Source of the DNA: Pseudomonas cichorii
GTDB lineage: Bacteria > Pseudomonadota > Gammaproteobacteria > Pseudomonadales > Pseudomonadaceae
NCBI RefSeq assembly: GCF_003700275.1
Contig: NZ_RBRE01000064.1
Span: 90,848 to 154,847, forward strand
Reading direction: 5' to 3'
Length of the DNA: 64,000 nt
This document shows positions 28,175 to 37,024 of the stretch, piece by piece. Both the position numbers and the translations under genes were made by a program. Each line of letters starts with the position of its first letter. Position 1 is the stretch's first letter. The notes beneath the pieces were generated by a model. That model made no database searches. It was not told the origin of the DNA and saw only the letters and a program-made list of their open reading frames with translations.

Positions 28175-28963
28175 GTGCCGCTGATCGATACCCACACTCA
28201 TCTGGATTTTCCGGACTTCGACACAGACCGGGCGCAGGTTCTGGAGCACTGCCGCACTCTCGGCGTGCAGCGCATGGTGGTTCTGGGTGTCTATCAGCGT
28301 AACTGGCAACGGCTGTGGGATCTGACGCTGGAGCATCCGCAACTGCATGCCGCATTCGGTCTGCACCCGGTCTACATTGACGAACATCGCCCCGAGCACC
28401 TGAACGAACTGGGCGACTGGCTGACCCGGCTGAAAGGTCATCCACAGCTGTGTGCGGTAGGCGAGATCGGTCTGGATTACTACGTTGAAAATCCGGATCG
28501 CCAGCGTCAGCAACAGGTCTTCGAGGCGCAATTGCAACTGGCCGCCGATTTCGAGTTGCCGGCGCTGCTGCATGTACGGCGCAGCCACGCGGATGTGATA
28601 GCCACCCTCAAGCGCCACAAACTCAAACGCTGCGGGATCATCCATGCGTTTGCCGGCAGCAGGGAAGAGGCCCGGGAATACATCAGGCTGGGTTTCAGAC
28701 TCGGCCTTGGCGGTGCCGCTACCTGGCCACAGGCATTGCGCATGCACCGGGTCATTGCCGAGCTACCGCTGGAGAGCATTGTGCTGGAAACCGATTCGCC
28801 GGATATGGCCCCGGCAATGTACCCCGATCAACGCAACAGCCCGGAGCACCTGCCCGAGATCTGTCAGGCGCTGGCCGGGCTGCTGAAGATCAGCCCGGAG
28901 CGGTTGGCGGAAGAAAGTACGCGCAATGCCTGCGAGTTGTTTGGCTGGACTTTTCGCGAATGA
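28175..28963 (+). CDS. tatD: TatD family metal-dependent hydrolase
   Basis: A 262-residue TIM-barrel hydrolase beginning MPLIDTHTHLDF (metal ligands His7 and His9). Other ligands are visible in GEIGLDYY, LLHVRRSHADV, GIIHAFAGSREEA and LETDSPDMAP. TatD enzymes are deoxyribonucleases or aminoacyl-DNA hydrolases with a dinuclear site; this may be a TatD, YcfH or YjjV-type paralogue. GTG 28175 follows the fruR TGA after two bases, so the two are probably cotranscribed. The last codons and stop (CGCGAATGA) lie inside a REP-like family A sequence. Confidence 0.93.
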   Translation: MPLIDTHTHLDFPDFDTDRAQVLEHCRTLGVQRMVVLGVYQRNWQRLWDLTLEHPQLHAAFGLHPVYIDEHRPEHLNELGDWLTRLKGHPQLCAVGEIGLDYYVENPDRQRQQQVFEAQLQLAADFELPALLHVRRSHADVIATLKRHKLKRCGIIHAFAGSREEAREYIRLGFRLGLGGAATWPQALRMHRVIAELPLESIVLETDSPDMAPAMYPDQRNSPEHLPEICQALAGLLKISPERLAEESTRNACELFGWTFRE

Positions 28964-28972
28964 ATTCGCTCC
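28953..28972. repeat. REP-like family A half-element overlapping the tatD stop
   Basis: A single copy of TTCGCGAATGAATTCGCTCC, the complement of the shared family A sequence. It supplies the final Arg-Glu codons and the TGA stop of tatD, so the element forms the 3' end of the coding sequence. Confidence 0.8.
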
Positions 28973-28980
28973 ACAAACGG

Positions 28981-29817
28981 TTAGATCAGTAGGGTCCACA
29001 AGGCAAAGCCGGCGTACCAGACGATTGCAGCGCGGATCAGCAGCTCCCAGAGCAGGTCGAGGCTGGTCACGCCATCGGCGCCCATGACCGGTGCCGGGAC
29101 TTCGCTGGCAACACGGCCAATGCGGGTTACCAATTGTGCAGCGCTGATGTTCCAGTTGAGCAGCTCATGCAGCATCACCCGGCTGACTGCCACGAAGTTG
29201 CCAACCAGCGCGAAGCTGGCCGCCAGCAATCTGACCGGCACCCAGTCGAAGGCATGCCGCAATTGCGTCGCACGCTCCACCAGTGCAGGATTGGTGCCGT
29301 GTTCGGTCGCCAGAGCCAGCAGCCGGTAAGCCAGCGCAGCAACCGGACCCAGCAGGAAATACCAGAAGATCACCACGAAGAAACTCTGGTAGGCCTGCCA
29401 GAGCATGTAGCCTTGAACCCCTTCCAGCAGTTCTTCGCCATTGTCCGCCAGCACGCCCATGTCTCTTTCGGCAACATGCACGGCAGCCTGTTCATCTCCA
29501 CGTCGGCAAGCGTCACGAAACGGTCCCAATGCGGCCAGCAGATCGCCGCGCCCCAGGCTGTAGATCAGCACTAACAGGTGAACAGGCAATGCCAGCCAGC
29601 CGTAGGCCACCGAGCCGATGATAGTCAGTAACAGATGAAGAATCAGCAACGGCAGCAGGACCAACAGGCCCAGCATGATCCAGGGACGGGAGGCGGTTCG
29701 TGGGCTTGACTCAAGCCTGGCCAGTTCCTTCAGCCAGGGCCCGTCACGTTGTACACGCTGACGCAGCGCCGAAAACTTTTCGACCCAGACTGCCAGCAAC
29801 AACACCAGAAAACTCAT
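28981..29817 (-). CDS. ampE: AmpE, regulatory signalling modulator of beta-lactamase induction
   Basis: A 278-residue inner membrane protein with about four helices, starting MSFLVLLLAVWVEKFSALRQ. AmpE-family features include the LRDACRRGDEQAAVHVAERD region after the second helix pair and the conserved VPVRLLAASFALVGNF helix. Its function is poorly defined; it is encoded with AmpD in many gamma-proteobacteria and has been proposed as a sensory partner in ampC induction. The start follows the ampD stop by 15 bases, so the pair forms an operon. Confidence 0.93.
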   Translation of the reverse strand: MSFLVLLLAVWVEKFSALRQRVQRDGPWLKELARLESSPRTASRPWIMLGLLVLLPLLILHLLLTIIGSVAYGWLALPVHLLVLIYSLGRGDLLAALGPFRDACRRGDEQAAVHVAERDMGVLADNGEELLEGVQGYMLWQAYQSFFVVIFWYFLLGPVAALAYRLLALATEHGTNPALVERATQLRHAFDWVPVRLLAASFALVGNFVAVSRVMLHELLNWNISAAQLVTRIGRVASEVPAPVMGADGVTSLDLLWELLIRAAIVWYAGFALWTLLI

Positions 29818-29832
29818 TGCTTATCCCTCACT

Positions 29833-30381
29833 TCAGTCCTGCAAGGCGGCTTGAAAACGGGCCCAGTCAAAACAAGGCCCCGGATCGGTCTTGCGTCCCG
29901 GAGCAATATCGCTGTGCCCACAAATACGCTGCGGCGTAATTGCCGTAAACACCTGACGCAACTGGCGCGTCAGATCGATCAGGGCGGCATATTGCGCATC
30001 GGTAAAGGGCTGGTCATCCGTGCCTTCCAGCTCGATTCCGATGGAAAAGTCATTACAGGCTTCACGCCCCTCGAAACAGGAAACGCCAGCATGCCAGGCA
30101 CGGTCAAGACATGAGACGAACTGAATGACATCCCCATCACGCTCGATCAGAAAATGCGCCGAAACGCGCAAATCGGCAATGCCCTCGAAATAGGGATGCT
30201 CGGTGATATCCAGTTGATTCTGAAAAAAAGCCTGAACCTTGCCGGTTTTGAAACGGGCAGGCGGCAGGCTGATGTTGTGGATCACCAACAGCGAGATTTC
30301 ACCCTCGGGTCGCGCATTGAAATTGGGTGAGGGACAGTGCTGCACGCCCTCACACCAACCGCTTGCGGGGTCCAACTGCAT
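29833..30381 (-). CDS. ampD: 1,6-anhydro-N-acetylmuramyl-L-alanine amidase AmpD
   Basis: A 182-residue cytoplasmic zinc amidase that cleaves the stem peptide from anhydro-muropeptides during wall recycling; its loss derepresses AmpR-controlled ampC. Zinc ligands are visible: His in LLVIHNISLP, His in CGHSDIAPGRKTDPG and the Asp after it; the AHFLIERDG motif is also present. The length is standard. It heads the ampDE operon. Confidence 0.96.
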   Translation of the reverse strand: MQLDPASGWCEGVQHCPSPNFNARPEGEISLLVIHNISLPPARFKTGKVQAFFQNQLDITEHPYFEGIADLRVSAHFLIERDGDVIQFVSCLDRAWHAGVSCFEGREACNDFSIGIELEGTDDQPFTDAQYAALIDLTRQLRQVFTAITPQRICGHSDIAPGRKTDPGPCFDWARFQAALQD

Positions 30382-30436
30382 GAAGGCTCCTTGAAGTGAT
30401 GGGGTCGATGCCGCAAGTATGCTTCAAACCGCCGCT

Positions 30437-30483
30437 GGAGCGAATTCATTCGCGAAAGCTTTGTTCGCGAATGAATTGGCTAC
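30437..30483. repeat. REP-like family A hairpin downstream of the DUF1631 gene
   Basis: Two inverted arms: GGAGCGAATTCATTCGCGAA (30437-30456) and TTCGCGAATGAATTGGCTAC (30464-30483), with a seven-base loop. It lies between the DUF1631 stop (30491) and the ampD start and probably forms a stem at the 3' end of the DUF1631 transcript. Confidence 0.85.
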
Positions 30484-30490
30484 CAGACCG

Positions 30491-32746
30491 TCAGTTGCCT
30501 TTGAGCTTACGCAGGCTGCTGATCACCGACTCCAGGGCACGGTCGAACAACAGGGCGTCGTCGAGTATGCGAATGGTGCCGCGACGCAGCTCGATCGCCA
30601 GTCCCATACGGGTCTTTTCCAGCACTTTCATGCCGGTGCGATTGACGAACACGTAGCGACCGGCGGGCTGGACAATCGCCGTAAGCTTGCAGCGCAGCTT
30701 GTTTTCTTCGTCTTCCTGAATCTCGACCCAGCCGCCCACGCGCAGCTTGTCGACCATCTGCAAACCGGCATCGTCATTGGGCAGTTGCAGGACGGTTTCG
30801 TGAGCCAAAGGCTCGTCCGGCGCGGTGAGGACGATTTCTTCCATCACGACCATCATCGCCGGGCCTTCCGCCGCATCGCTTTCGGCTTCTGTCGCGGCGC
30901 CCTGAAGCTCTTCGCCCTGCACATCCTGCAACCGCGAGAAGTGCTGGAAAGCCTGAACGTGCAGCACTTCAAGCTGACTGAAAAACTCGCTGGTGGCGAA
31001 CGGGTCAAAGGCTGCGCTGGTCAATCCTTCGCGCAGCGACTTGAGCAGCCCTGGCACCAGTTCGAGCAGTTTCTGCCGGGCTTCGGTGTCTTCATGCAGC
31101 TCGACACTCCAGATCAGATCGTCCATGGCCTGCAGGCCCGCCAGCCATTCGCTGGAACCTTCGCCATGCTTGAGGCAGGTCAGCAACAGCACCTTGCTCC
31201 AGGCCTGTTGCAACAACCGAACGACTGCTTCCGGCAAGGTCTTGCCCAGCAAGCGTTCGTTCAACTCATGCTGCACCTGCTGACGCGCCAGCTCTGCGCG
31301 GGTGCGCCCCTCTTCGGCATCGCGAGTGCGCTGCTCAAGCAGCTCACTGCGCCGACGCTCGTCGCTAGTGAAGGCCAGGAAGTCCGCCAGCAGCTCGGAG
31401 AAAATCGCCGGATCATCGACAAAGTCATTGAGCAGGCGCTGCACGATCTGATCGACACGCATGTACAGCGAGTCGCGCTGATAATCGTCACGTCCGCCCC
31501 AGCCCAGTGCGGCCGTGGCGATCTCGTTCAGCAAACGGCGGGCAGGATGACTGCCACGGCTGAAGAAGCTCTTGTCGATCACGGCAACCTTGAGCATCGG
31601 AATCTGCAGTCGTCCGATCAACGCCCGCAGCGAATGCGGCAGATTGCGGTCATCGAGAATGAACTCAAAGAGCATGGCGATCAGGTTGATCACATCCTCA
31701 TCGCCAGCCCCGACGCTGCGAGACTTGCCGCTCTTGACGCTGACCCGGGTCAACAGTTGTTCCAACTGATTGCGCAGGTCGAAATCTTCCGGGGTATCCG
31801 ACGTCGGCACGTATTGCTGCAAGTGCGAGAGCAGGCGCAGCAGGTCCTTGCTGGAGATGGGCCGGACTTCAGAGCTGGGACCGTGGCGCGGAGTCAGATT
31901 ACCGCGCACGTGCAGCAGCAACTCCTGCAACGCCGAAAATACTTCGAGCACGCCTTTGTCGAGCTTGTCGGCAGCCTGCGCCAAAGCCGGATCGGACAAC
32001 TCGCTGGCGCGTTTTCTGGGCGCAGGCCGGTCGGATGAGCGACGGGCCGGCAAAGCCTTCATTTCGGGCAGGATACCGGTCGCGATCAGCAACTGGTTGG
32101 CCTCGCCATACAGGTGATCGGTATTGGCCAGGATGTATTTCTCGAACAGCTTGAGAATGATCAACTTGACCTTGATCTCGACCCCGAGGCTGCGTTTGGC
32201 CTGAAGGAAGAAATTGCACAGCATGGCCGGTCCCATGGGATTGGTATCGACCGTGATGGACTGCGGGATCATTTCGTTCAGGCGTGCGGTGAGCTGGCTC
32301 AGGGCAACGCCATCGCGACTCATGACCTTGGCAACCATCGAGTCGACGGCCACGGTTTTCTCCAGCTCGTCGTTGTGCACCAGTGACAGCTTGTCGAAAG
32401 CCACCACCGACGGCAGCACGGGCTCGGTAATCTGGTATTGGCCCAGCGCCAGGAAGGATTCGTAGAACTTGTCGAGAAAGGCACGCTCGATGCTTTTGCG
32501 CTTGAGGCGCAAATCGCGCATGGCCTCGAAAAAGATGTTCTGTTCGGTATTGCTGATGGCGCGGTCGGCCATCTCGAAGAGGGTGTCGTCAGCGTTGTCG
32601 AACAATGCCTGCAAGGCATCCTTGAGCTGCTGGGCAGCCTTGTCACGTACCTGCAACAACACGACGGGCAGCCGAGCCAAAGGCGTGCTTGTACCTTGCG
32701 CAGGGATTCCCTTGCTCAACGGCACAACGTTTTCGTCGTTTTGCAT
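30491..32746 (-). CDS. DUF1631 family protein
   Basis: A 751-residue cytoplasmic, mostly helical protein found between ampD and nadC in pseudomonads. I recognise the family but know no firm function. The N-terminus (MQNDENVVPLSKG) leads to a helical core with FYESFLALGQYQITEPVLP and a long variable middle. The last 90 residues look like a small beta-barrel (VGGWVEIQEDEENKLRCKL to YVFVNRTGMKVLEKTR), reminiscent of PilZ-type folds, but no RxxxR motif is seen. ATG 32746 follows GGGGG; an in-frame TTG lies one codon earlier. Confidence 0.85.
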   Translation of the reverse strand: MQNDENVVPLSKGIPAQGTSTPLARLPVVLLQVRDKAAQQLKDALQALFDNADDTLFEMADRAISNTEQNIFFEAMRDLRLKRKSIERAFLDKFYESFLALGQYQITEPVLPSVVAFDKLSLVHNDELEKTVAVDSMVAKVMSRDGVALSQLTARLNEMIPQSITVDTNPMGPAMLCNFFLQAKRSLGVEIKVKLIILKLFEKYILANTDHLYGEANQLLIATGILPEMKALPARRSSDRPAPRKRASELSDPALAQAADKLDKGVLEVFSALQELLLHVRGNLTPRHGPSSEVRPISSKDLLRLLSHLQQYVPTSDTPEDFDLRNQLEQLLTRVSVKSGKSRSVGAGDEDVINLIAMLFEFILDDRNLPHSLRALIGRLQIPMLKVAVIDKSFFSRGSHPARRLLNEIATAALGWGGRDDYQRDSLYMRVDQIVQRLLNDFVDDPAIFSELLADFLAFTSDERRRSELLEQRTRDAEEGRTRAELARQQVQHELNERLLGKTLPEAVVRLLQQAWSKVLLLTCLKHGEGSSEWLAGLQAMDDLIWSVELHEDTEARQKLLELVPGLLKSLREGLTSAAFDPFATSEFFSQLEVLHVQAFQHFSRLQDVQGEELQGAATEAESDAAEGPAMMVVMEEIVLTAPDEPLAHETVLQLPNDDAGLQMVDKLRVGGWVEIQEDEENKLRCKLTAIVQPAGRYVFVNRTGMKVLEKTRMGLAIELRRGTIRILDDALLFDRALESVISSLRKLKGN

Positions 32747-33092
32747 CAAACCCCCTGACAGGAAACGGCTTAAATCCCATCACAAACGCGGCTTGCAACC
32801 CTCGCCTGTGAAGCGATCCCCTTGGCTTTTGCGCTACGTCAAAGCTATGACGTCAAATACAAGTCGGATTATCTTTCAAAACTTGTATCGAACGCCAGCA
32901 AAGTATTGCGTCCTGTAACGGGCGTAATACACAAGCGGGGATATGCAGCGATAGACAACGCTAATCGTCATATATCGCAAAGGAATTTGGAAAACCGACC
33001 AACAGCACACTTTGCGCGGCTGACCCACGGCACAGGTGGGTTAGAGGGGTGACGTGCCTTATACTCGTGCGACTTTGTTAGTGGAGCCCGCT
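32747..33092. other. Divergent DUF1631-nadC intergenic region
   Basis: 346 bases with no supported gene. It is AT-richer than its flanks and should hold both promoters. The octamer ACGTCAAA occurs twice with a 14-base period (32836 and 32850); TGACGTCA is palindromic around the second copy. A short reading frame at 32822-33052 has no coding character. Confidence 0.5.
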
Positions 33093-33941
33093 ATGCCGAA
33101 TTTACGACTCGCCGACCTGACAGCCGAAATCGAAGCCAATGTGCGGCGCGCATTGCTTGAAGATGTCGGCAGTGGCGATATCACCGCCCAGTTGATCCCT
33201 ACAGAGCGGCTGGCCAAGGCCACGATCATTTCCCGCGATGCCGCAGTGATCGCAGGCTCGGCCTGGGTCGATACGGTTTTTCGCCAGCTTGATCCGCGCG
33301 TCGCCGTGCACTGGCAAGTCGCCGATGGTGACCGGGTCAACCCCAATCAGGCGCTGTTCCACCTGGAAGGCCCGGCTCGCTCGCTGCTGACCGGCGAACG
33401 TAGCGCACTCAATTTCCTGCAGTTGCTGTCAGGCGTCGCCACGCGGGCGCAACACTATGCCGATATCGTCAGCGACACTCAGGTCAAGCTGCTCGATACC
33501 CGCAAGACCCTGCCCGGCCTGCGTATGGCGCAAAAATATGCGGTGACTTGTGGCGGCTGCCATAACCACCGCATCGGTCTATACGATGCATTCCTGATCA
33601 AGGAAAACCACATCGCGGCCTGTGGCGGCATTGCCCAGGCGGTTGCCGCCGCGCACAAGATCGCCCCCGGCAAGCCGGTGGAGGTCGAAGTTGAAAGCCT
33701 GGCTGAACTCAAGCAAGCCCTGGACGCCGGTGCCGACATCATCATGCTCGACGAACTGAGCCTGGATGACATGCGCCAGGCCGTTCACCTGACAGCAGGC
33801 CGCGCCAGGCTTGAAGCCAGCGGTGGCATCAATGACGACACCTTGCGGATCATTGCCGAAACCGGCGTGGACTACATCTCGATTGGCGCAATGACCAAGG
33901 ATGTGAAGGCGGTGGACCTGTCCATGCGCCTGAGCCTCTGA
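33093..33941 (+). CDS. nadC: Quinolinate phosphoribosyltransferase (nicotinate-nucleotide pyrophosphorylase, carboxylating)
   Basis: A 282-residue enzyme of de novo NAD synthesis that turns quinolinate and PRPP into nicotinate mononucleotide, CO2 and pyrophosphate. Family motifs are visible: EDVGSGDITAQLIP, LLDTRKTLPGLRMAQKYAV, CGGCHNHRIGLYDAFLIKENH, and the C-terminal ASGGINDDTLRIIAETGVDYISIGA. I use ATG 33093 (GTGGAG six bases upstream); the frame extends to 33054 without homology. The gene precedes the Ter locus, where P. aeruginosa has the pil genes. Confidence 0.96.
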   Translation: MPNLRLADLTAEIEANVRRALLEDVGSGDITAQLIPTERLAKATIISRDAAVIAGSAWVDTVFRQLDPRVAVHWQVADGDRVNPNQALFHLEGPARSLLTGERSALNFLQLLSGVATRAQHYADIVSDTQVKLLDTRKTLPGLRMAQKYAVTCGGCHNHRIGLYDAFLIKENHIAACGGIAQAVAAAHKIAPGKPVEVEVESLAELKQALDAGADIIMLDELSLDDMRQAVHLTAGRARLEASGGINDDTLRIIAETGVDYISIGAMTKDVKAVDLSMRLSL

Positions 33942-33975
33942 CCTGTCCACAACTCGAAAGAGAGGAGTCGCCATC

Positions 33976-35046
33976 TTGGAACAATGGTTTGTCGTGAATG
34001 CGGGCAAACAGCTCGGCCCGCTGGATGCAGCTGCGGCGCGGCTCATTGCCCGTGAGGCACCGGGCGCATGGTGCTGGAAGCAAGGCATGCCGGACTGGCA
34101 GCCGATCTATCAGGTGCATGAAGTGCGGGCGATGAAAAAGGACGGCATCACTCCGTTCCCCGACCCGTCGCCCGAGATGATCCAGCCGCGCCCCTCAGCC
34201 CTGCCCGCGCACGCAGTTCCAGTTCCAGTTCCAGCTCCGAGCAGTCGACGACCTTCGTTCACTCCCGATCCAGGCATCTCAAGCGGCTTTGGCTCCGGAC
34301 AAGCCACCGATGGCGTGGACTTCAAGCTATACGGCAGCGAAACGCAATTCGTCGAGCTGGAACTGGACCGTGGCGAAAGTGCCGTGGCCGAGGCAGGTTC
34401 GATGATGTACAAGACCTGCGACGTACAGATGGAAACCATCTTTGGCGACGGCAGCAGCCAGTCTTCAGGGTTGCTGGGTTCGCTGTTCGGCGCCGGCAAG
34501 CGCCTGATCACCGGCGAAAGCCTGTTCACCACCGTGTTCTCGCAACAAGGTTCCGGCAAGGGCCGCGTCGCCTTCGCCGCGCCCTACCCCGGCACCATCC
34601 TGCCGTTGCACCTGCGCGACTTCGGTGGCCGCCTGATCTGTCAGAAAGACAGCTTCCTGGCCGGCGCCAAGGGCGTATCCATCGGCGTCCAGTTCCAGAA
34701 GAAAATCCTCACCGGCCTGTTTGGCGGCGAAGGCTTCGTGCTGCAAAAGCTCGAAGGCGATGGCTGGGTGTTCGTGCACATGGGCGGCACGGTGCGCAAG
34801 ATCGAGCTGACGGCGGGCGAATCTCTGGATGTGGATACTGGCTGTCTGGCGGCCATGACCCAAAGCGTCGATTACGACATTCGTATGGTCGGCGGTATCA
34901 AGTCCATGCTGTTCGGCGGTGAAGGTGTGTTCTTCGCCAAGCTGACAGGCCCCGGCACGGTATGGCTGCAAAGCCTGCCTTTCTCGCGCCTGGCTGGACG
35001 CATGCTGGCTGCAAGCCCAGCAGGTGTGGCAAGAAGCGAGCGCTGA
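33976..35046 (+). CDS. GYF_2 plus AIM24/TIGR00266 domain protein
   Basis: A 356-residue soluble protein with two recognisable parts. Residues 1-50 (EQWFVVNAGKQLGPLDAA to AWCWKQGMPDWQPI) form a bacterial GYF_2 domain. After a Pro/Val/Ala-rich linker with a VPVPVPAP run, residues about 115-345 form an AIM24 domain (AEAGSMMYKTCDVQMET, CQKDSFLAGAKGVSI, SLDVDTGCLAAMTQSVDYD). AIM24 is a beta-sandwich of unclear function, often encoded with Ter proteins. Start is TTG 33976 with AGAGGAG eight bases upstream. The Ter-vWA gene follows after 45 bases. Confidence 0.88.
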   Translation: MEQWFVVNAGKQLGPLDAAAARLIAREAPGAWCWKQGMPDWQPIYQVHEVRAMKKDGITPFPDPSPEMIQPRPSALPAHAVPVPVPAPSSRRPSFTPDPGISSGFGSGQATDGVDFKLYGSETQFVELELDRGESAVAEAGSMMYKTCDVQMETIFGDGSSQSSGLLGSLFGAGKRLITGESLFTTVFSQQGSGKGRVAFAAPYPGTILPLHLRDFGGRLICQKDSFLAGAKGVSIGVQFQKKILTGLFGGEGFVLQKLEGDGWVFVHMGGTVRKIELTAGESLDVDTGCLAAMTQSVDYDIRMVGGIKSMLFGGEGVFFAKLTGPGTVWLQSLPFSRLAGRMLAASPAGVARSER

Positions 35047-35091
35047 ACGATACGGGCCGCAAGCCGGCCCTGAAATACACAAGGAAGAGAC

Positions 35092-36324
35092 ATGCAGATC
35101 ACTCAAGGCCAACGAATCCCGCTTTCCAGCCTGATCAAAGGCTCCGATCTCACCCTGAGCATCGATATCAAGTCCGCGCATGTAATCGACTACGTCTGCT
35201 TTGGAGTCGACGCGCTCGGCAAGCTGTCGGACGATCGCTACATGATCTTCTTCAACCAGCCCGCCAGCCCGTGCAACAGTGTCCGGCAGACCAATGGCGG
35301 CGACTTTCAGATTGCCCTTGCCGGCCTGCCCGCCGCTATCGACCGACTGGTGTTCACGGCCTCCATCGATGGCGCAGGCGCGATGAGTGACATTCAGGCC
35401 AGCCATTTCAGTATCAAGGATGCAGGGAACGAAGTCGCTCGCGGCGAATTCTCCGGCGCCACTTTTGCCGCCGAGAAAGCCATCATGGTCGCCGATATCT
35501 ATCGCAAGAACGGTGAATGGCGCATTGCATCGAACCTGCAGGGCTACAACGCCGGCCTGGACGCACTGGTGGTGCATTTCGGTGGTGAAGTCGCCGAGGC
35601 CGCGCCGCCAGCACCCGCCAGGGTTTCGCTGGAAAAGAAAATTGCCGATGCCGCGCCACAGTTGGTCAGCCTGGCGAAAAAGGCCCAGGTCAGCCTGGAA
35701 AAGGCCAGACTGACCGACACCAAGGCGCGTGTCGGGCTGGTGCTGGATGCCTCGGGCTCGATGAACGCGCAATACAGCCGTGGCCATGTGCAGGAAGTGG
35801 TCAACCGGCTGATTCCGCTGGCGGTGCATTTCGACGATGACGGCGCACTGGATTGCTGGGCCTTCGGTGCCCGGCCTTGTCAGTTGTCGTCGGTGTCGCT
35901 GAGCAACTTCCAGGACTTCATCCAGACCGACCAGGGCGGCTGGAAGAACTGGGAGCTCGGCGCACGGGTCAATGACGAGCCCAAGGCCATGCGCATGGTC
36001 ATCGATTACTACAAGAAATCCGGAGACCGGACGCCGATCTACATCCTGTTTATCAGCGATGGCGGCGTTCATCAGGACAGGGAAATCACCAAACTGATGA
36101 TAGAGGCGGCAAGGCTGCCCATCTTCTGGCAGTTCGTTGGCCTCGGTGGACGCGGCTACGGGATTCTGGAAAAGCTCGACGACATGACCGGACGGGTTGT
36201 GGATAACTGCAATTTCTTCGCCCTCGACCGACTGGATGAAGTCCCGGAAGAGAAACTCTACGACTTGCTGATGGAAGAGTTTCCCGACTGGCTCAAGGCC
36301 GCCAGGAACGCAGGAATCCTGTAG
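35092..36324 (+). CDS. terF: TerD-vWA fusion protein (TerF/TerY-like)
   Basis: A 410-residue protein. Residues 1-165 are a TerD-type calcium-binding domain (MQITQGQRIPLSSLIKGSDLT; YRKNGEWRIASNLQGYNAGLDALV). A linker rich in Ala and Lys follows. Residues about 212-400 form a von Willebrand A domain with an intact MIDAS motif DASGSMN (Asp219) and a late IYILFISDGGV. This domain order is known as TerF. It likely mediates metal-dependent protein contacts in the Ter complex. It converges with terE across a strong terminator. Confidence 0.88.
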   Translation: MQITQGQRIPLSSLIKGSDLTLSIDIKSAHVIDYVCFGVDALGKLSDDRYMIFFNQPASPCNSVRQTNGGDFQIALAGLPAAIDRLVFTASIDGAGAMSDIQASHFSIKDAGNEVARGEFSGATFAAEKAIMVADIYRKNGEWRIASNLQGYNAGLDALVVHFGGEVAEAAPPAPARVSLEKKIADAAPQLVSLAKKAQVSLEKARLTDTKARVGLVLDASGSMNAQYSRGHVQEVVNRLIPLAVHFDDDGALDCWAFGARPCQLSSVSLSNFQDFIQTDQGGWKNWELGARVNDEPKAMRMVIDYYKKSGDRTPIYILFISDGGVHQDREITKLMIEAARLPIFWQFVGLGGRGYGILEKLDDMTGRVVDNCNFFALDRLDEVPEEKLYDLLMEEFPDWLKAARNAGIL

Positions 36325-36354
36325 GTTCTGTATGAAAGCGACATCCGTGACCCA

Positions 36355-36388
36355 ATAAAAAACCCCCGCCATCGCTGGCGGGGGTTTT
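36355..36388. terminator. Bidirectional rho-independent terminator between terF and terE
   Basis: AAAACCCCCGCC and GGCGGGGGTTTT enclose a six-base loop (ATCGCT), with A-run and T-run on the two sides. It would terminate both convergent transcripts, terF (stop 36324) and terE (stop 36408). Confidence 0.92.
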
Positions 36389-36407
36389 CTTCAAGCGCTG
36401 ACCGGGT

Positions 36408-36986
36408 TTAGCCGATCGATACGCCGTGTGCTTCAGCCAGTGGCTTCAAGCCGCCGACGAAGCCTTGGCCAATGGCCTTGAACTTGAACTCGTCGCCATG
36501 ACGATACAGCTCGCCGAAGATCATCGCGGTTTCAGTCGACGCATCTTCCGACAGGTCGTAACGAGCGATTTCCTTGCCATCCGCCTTGTTCAGAACGCGG
36601 ATGTAAGCGTTGGCAACCTGACCGAAGCTTTGCTTGCGCTCTTCAGCCGAGTGGATGGTCACGCCGAACACCAGCTTTTTGACCGCAGCATTCAGGCCTG
36701 GCAGCTTGACCAGTACCGCTTCGTCGTCGCCGTCGCCAGCGCCGGAGCGGTTGTCGCCCAGGTGCTCGACCGAACCATCGGCCGACTTCTTGTTGTTGTA
36801 GAAAATGAAACCGCTGTCGTCCAGAACCTTGCCGTTCTCACCAACGATGAAAACCGAAGCGTCCAGGTCGAATTCGGTGCCGTCAGTAACGCGCGGGTCC
36901 CAACCCAGGCCTACGGTGATTTCGCTCAGGCCAGGGGCCTCTTTGGACAGGGAAACGTTACCGCCTTTACTCAGACTTACAGCCAT
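36408..36986 (-). CDS. terE: Tellurium resistance protein TerE (TerD family)
   Basis: A 192-residue TerD-fold protein, MAVSLSKGGNVSLSKEAPG, with family motifs VGLGWDPR, FDLDASVFIVG and NRSGAGDGDDEAV, the acidic loops that bind calcium. It closely resembles TerD next door and ends with GQGFVGGLKPLAEAHGVSIG. Ter proteins confer resistance to tellurite, colicins and phage in plasmid systems, but the chromosomal role is unresolved. Last gene of the leftward ter run, 38 bases after terD. Confidence 0.93.
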   Translation of the reverse strand: MAVSLSKGGNVSLSKEAPGLSEITVGLGWDPRVTDGTEFDLDASVFIVGENGKVLDDSGFIFYNNKKSADGSVEHLGDNRSGAGDGDDEAVLVKLPGLNAAVKKLVFGVTIHSAEERKQSFGQVANAYIRVLNKADGKEIARYDLSEDASTETAMIFGELYRHGDEFKFKAIGQGFVGGLKPLAEAHGVSIG

Positions 36987-37024
36987 GTGCGTAATCCTTT
37001 TCTAAAGAAGTGGTGAGGTATGAA

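Noticed and set aside
30419..32038. 539-codon frame opposite the DUF1631 gene
   Set aside because: Antisense shadow without coding-type composition or a plausible start signal.
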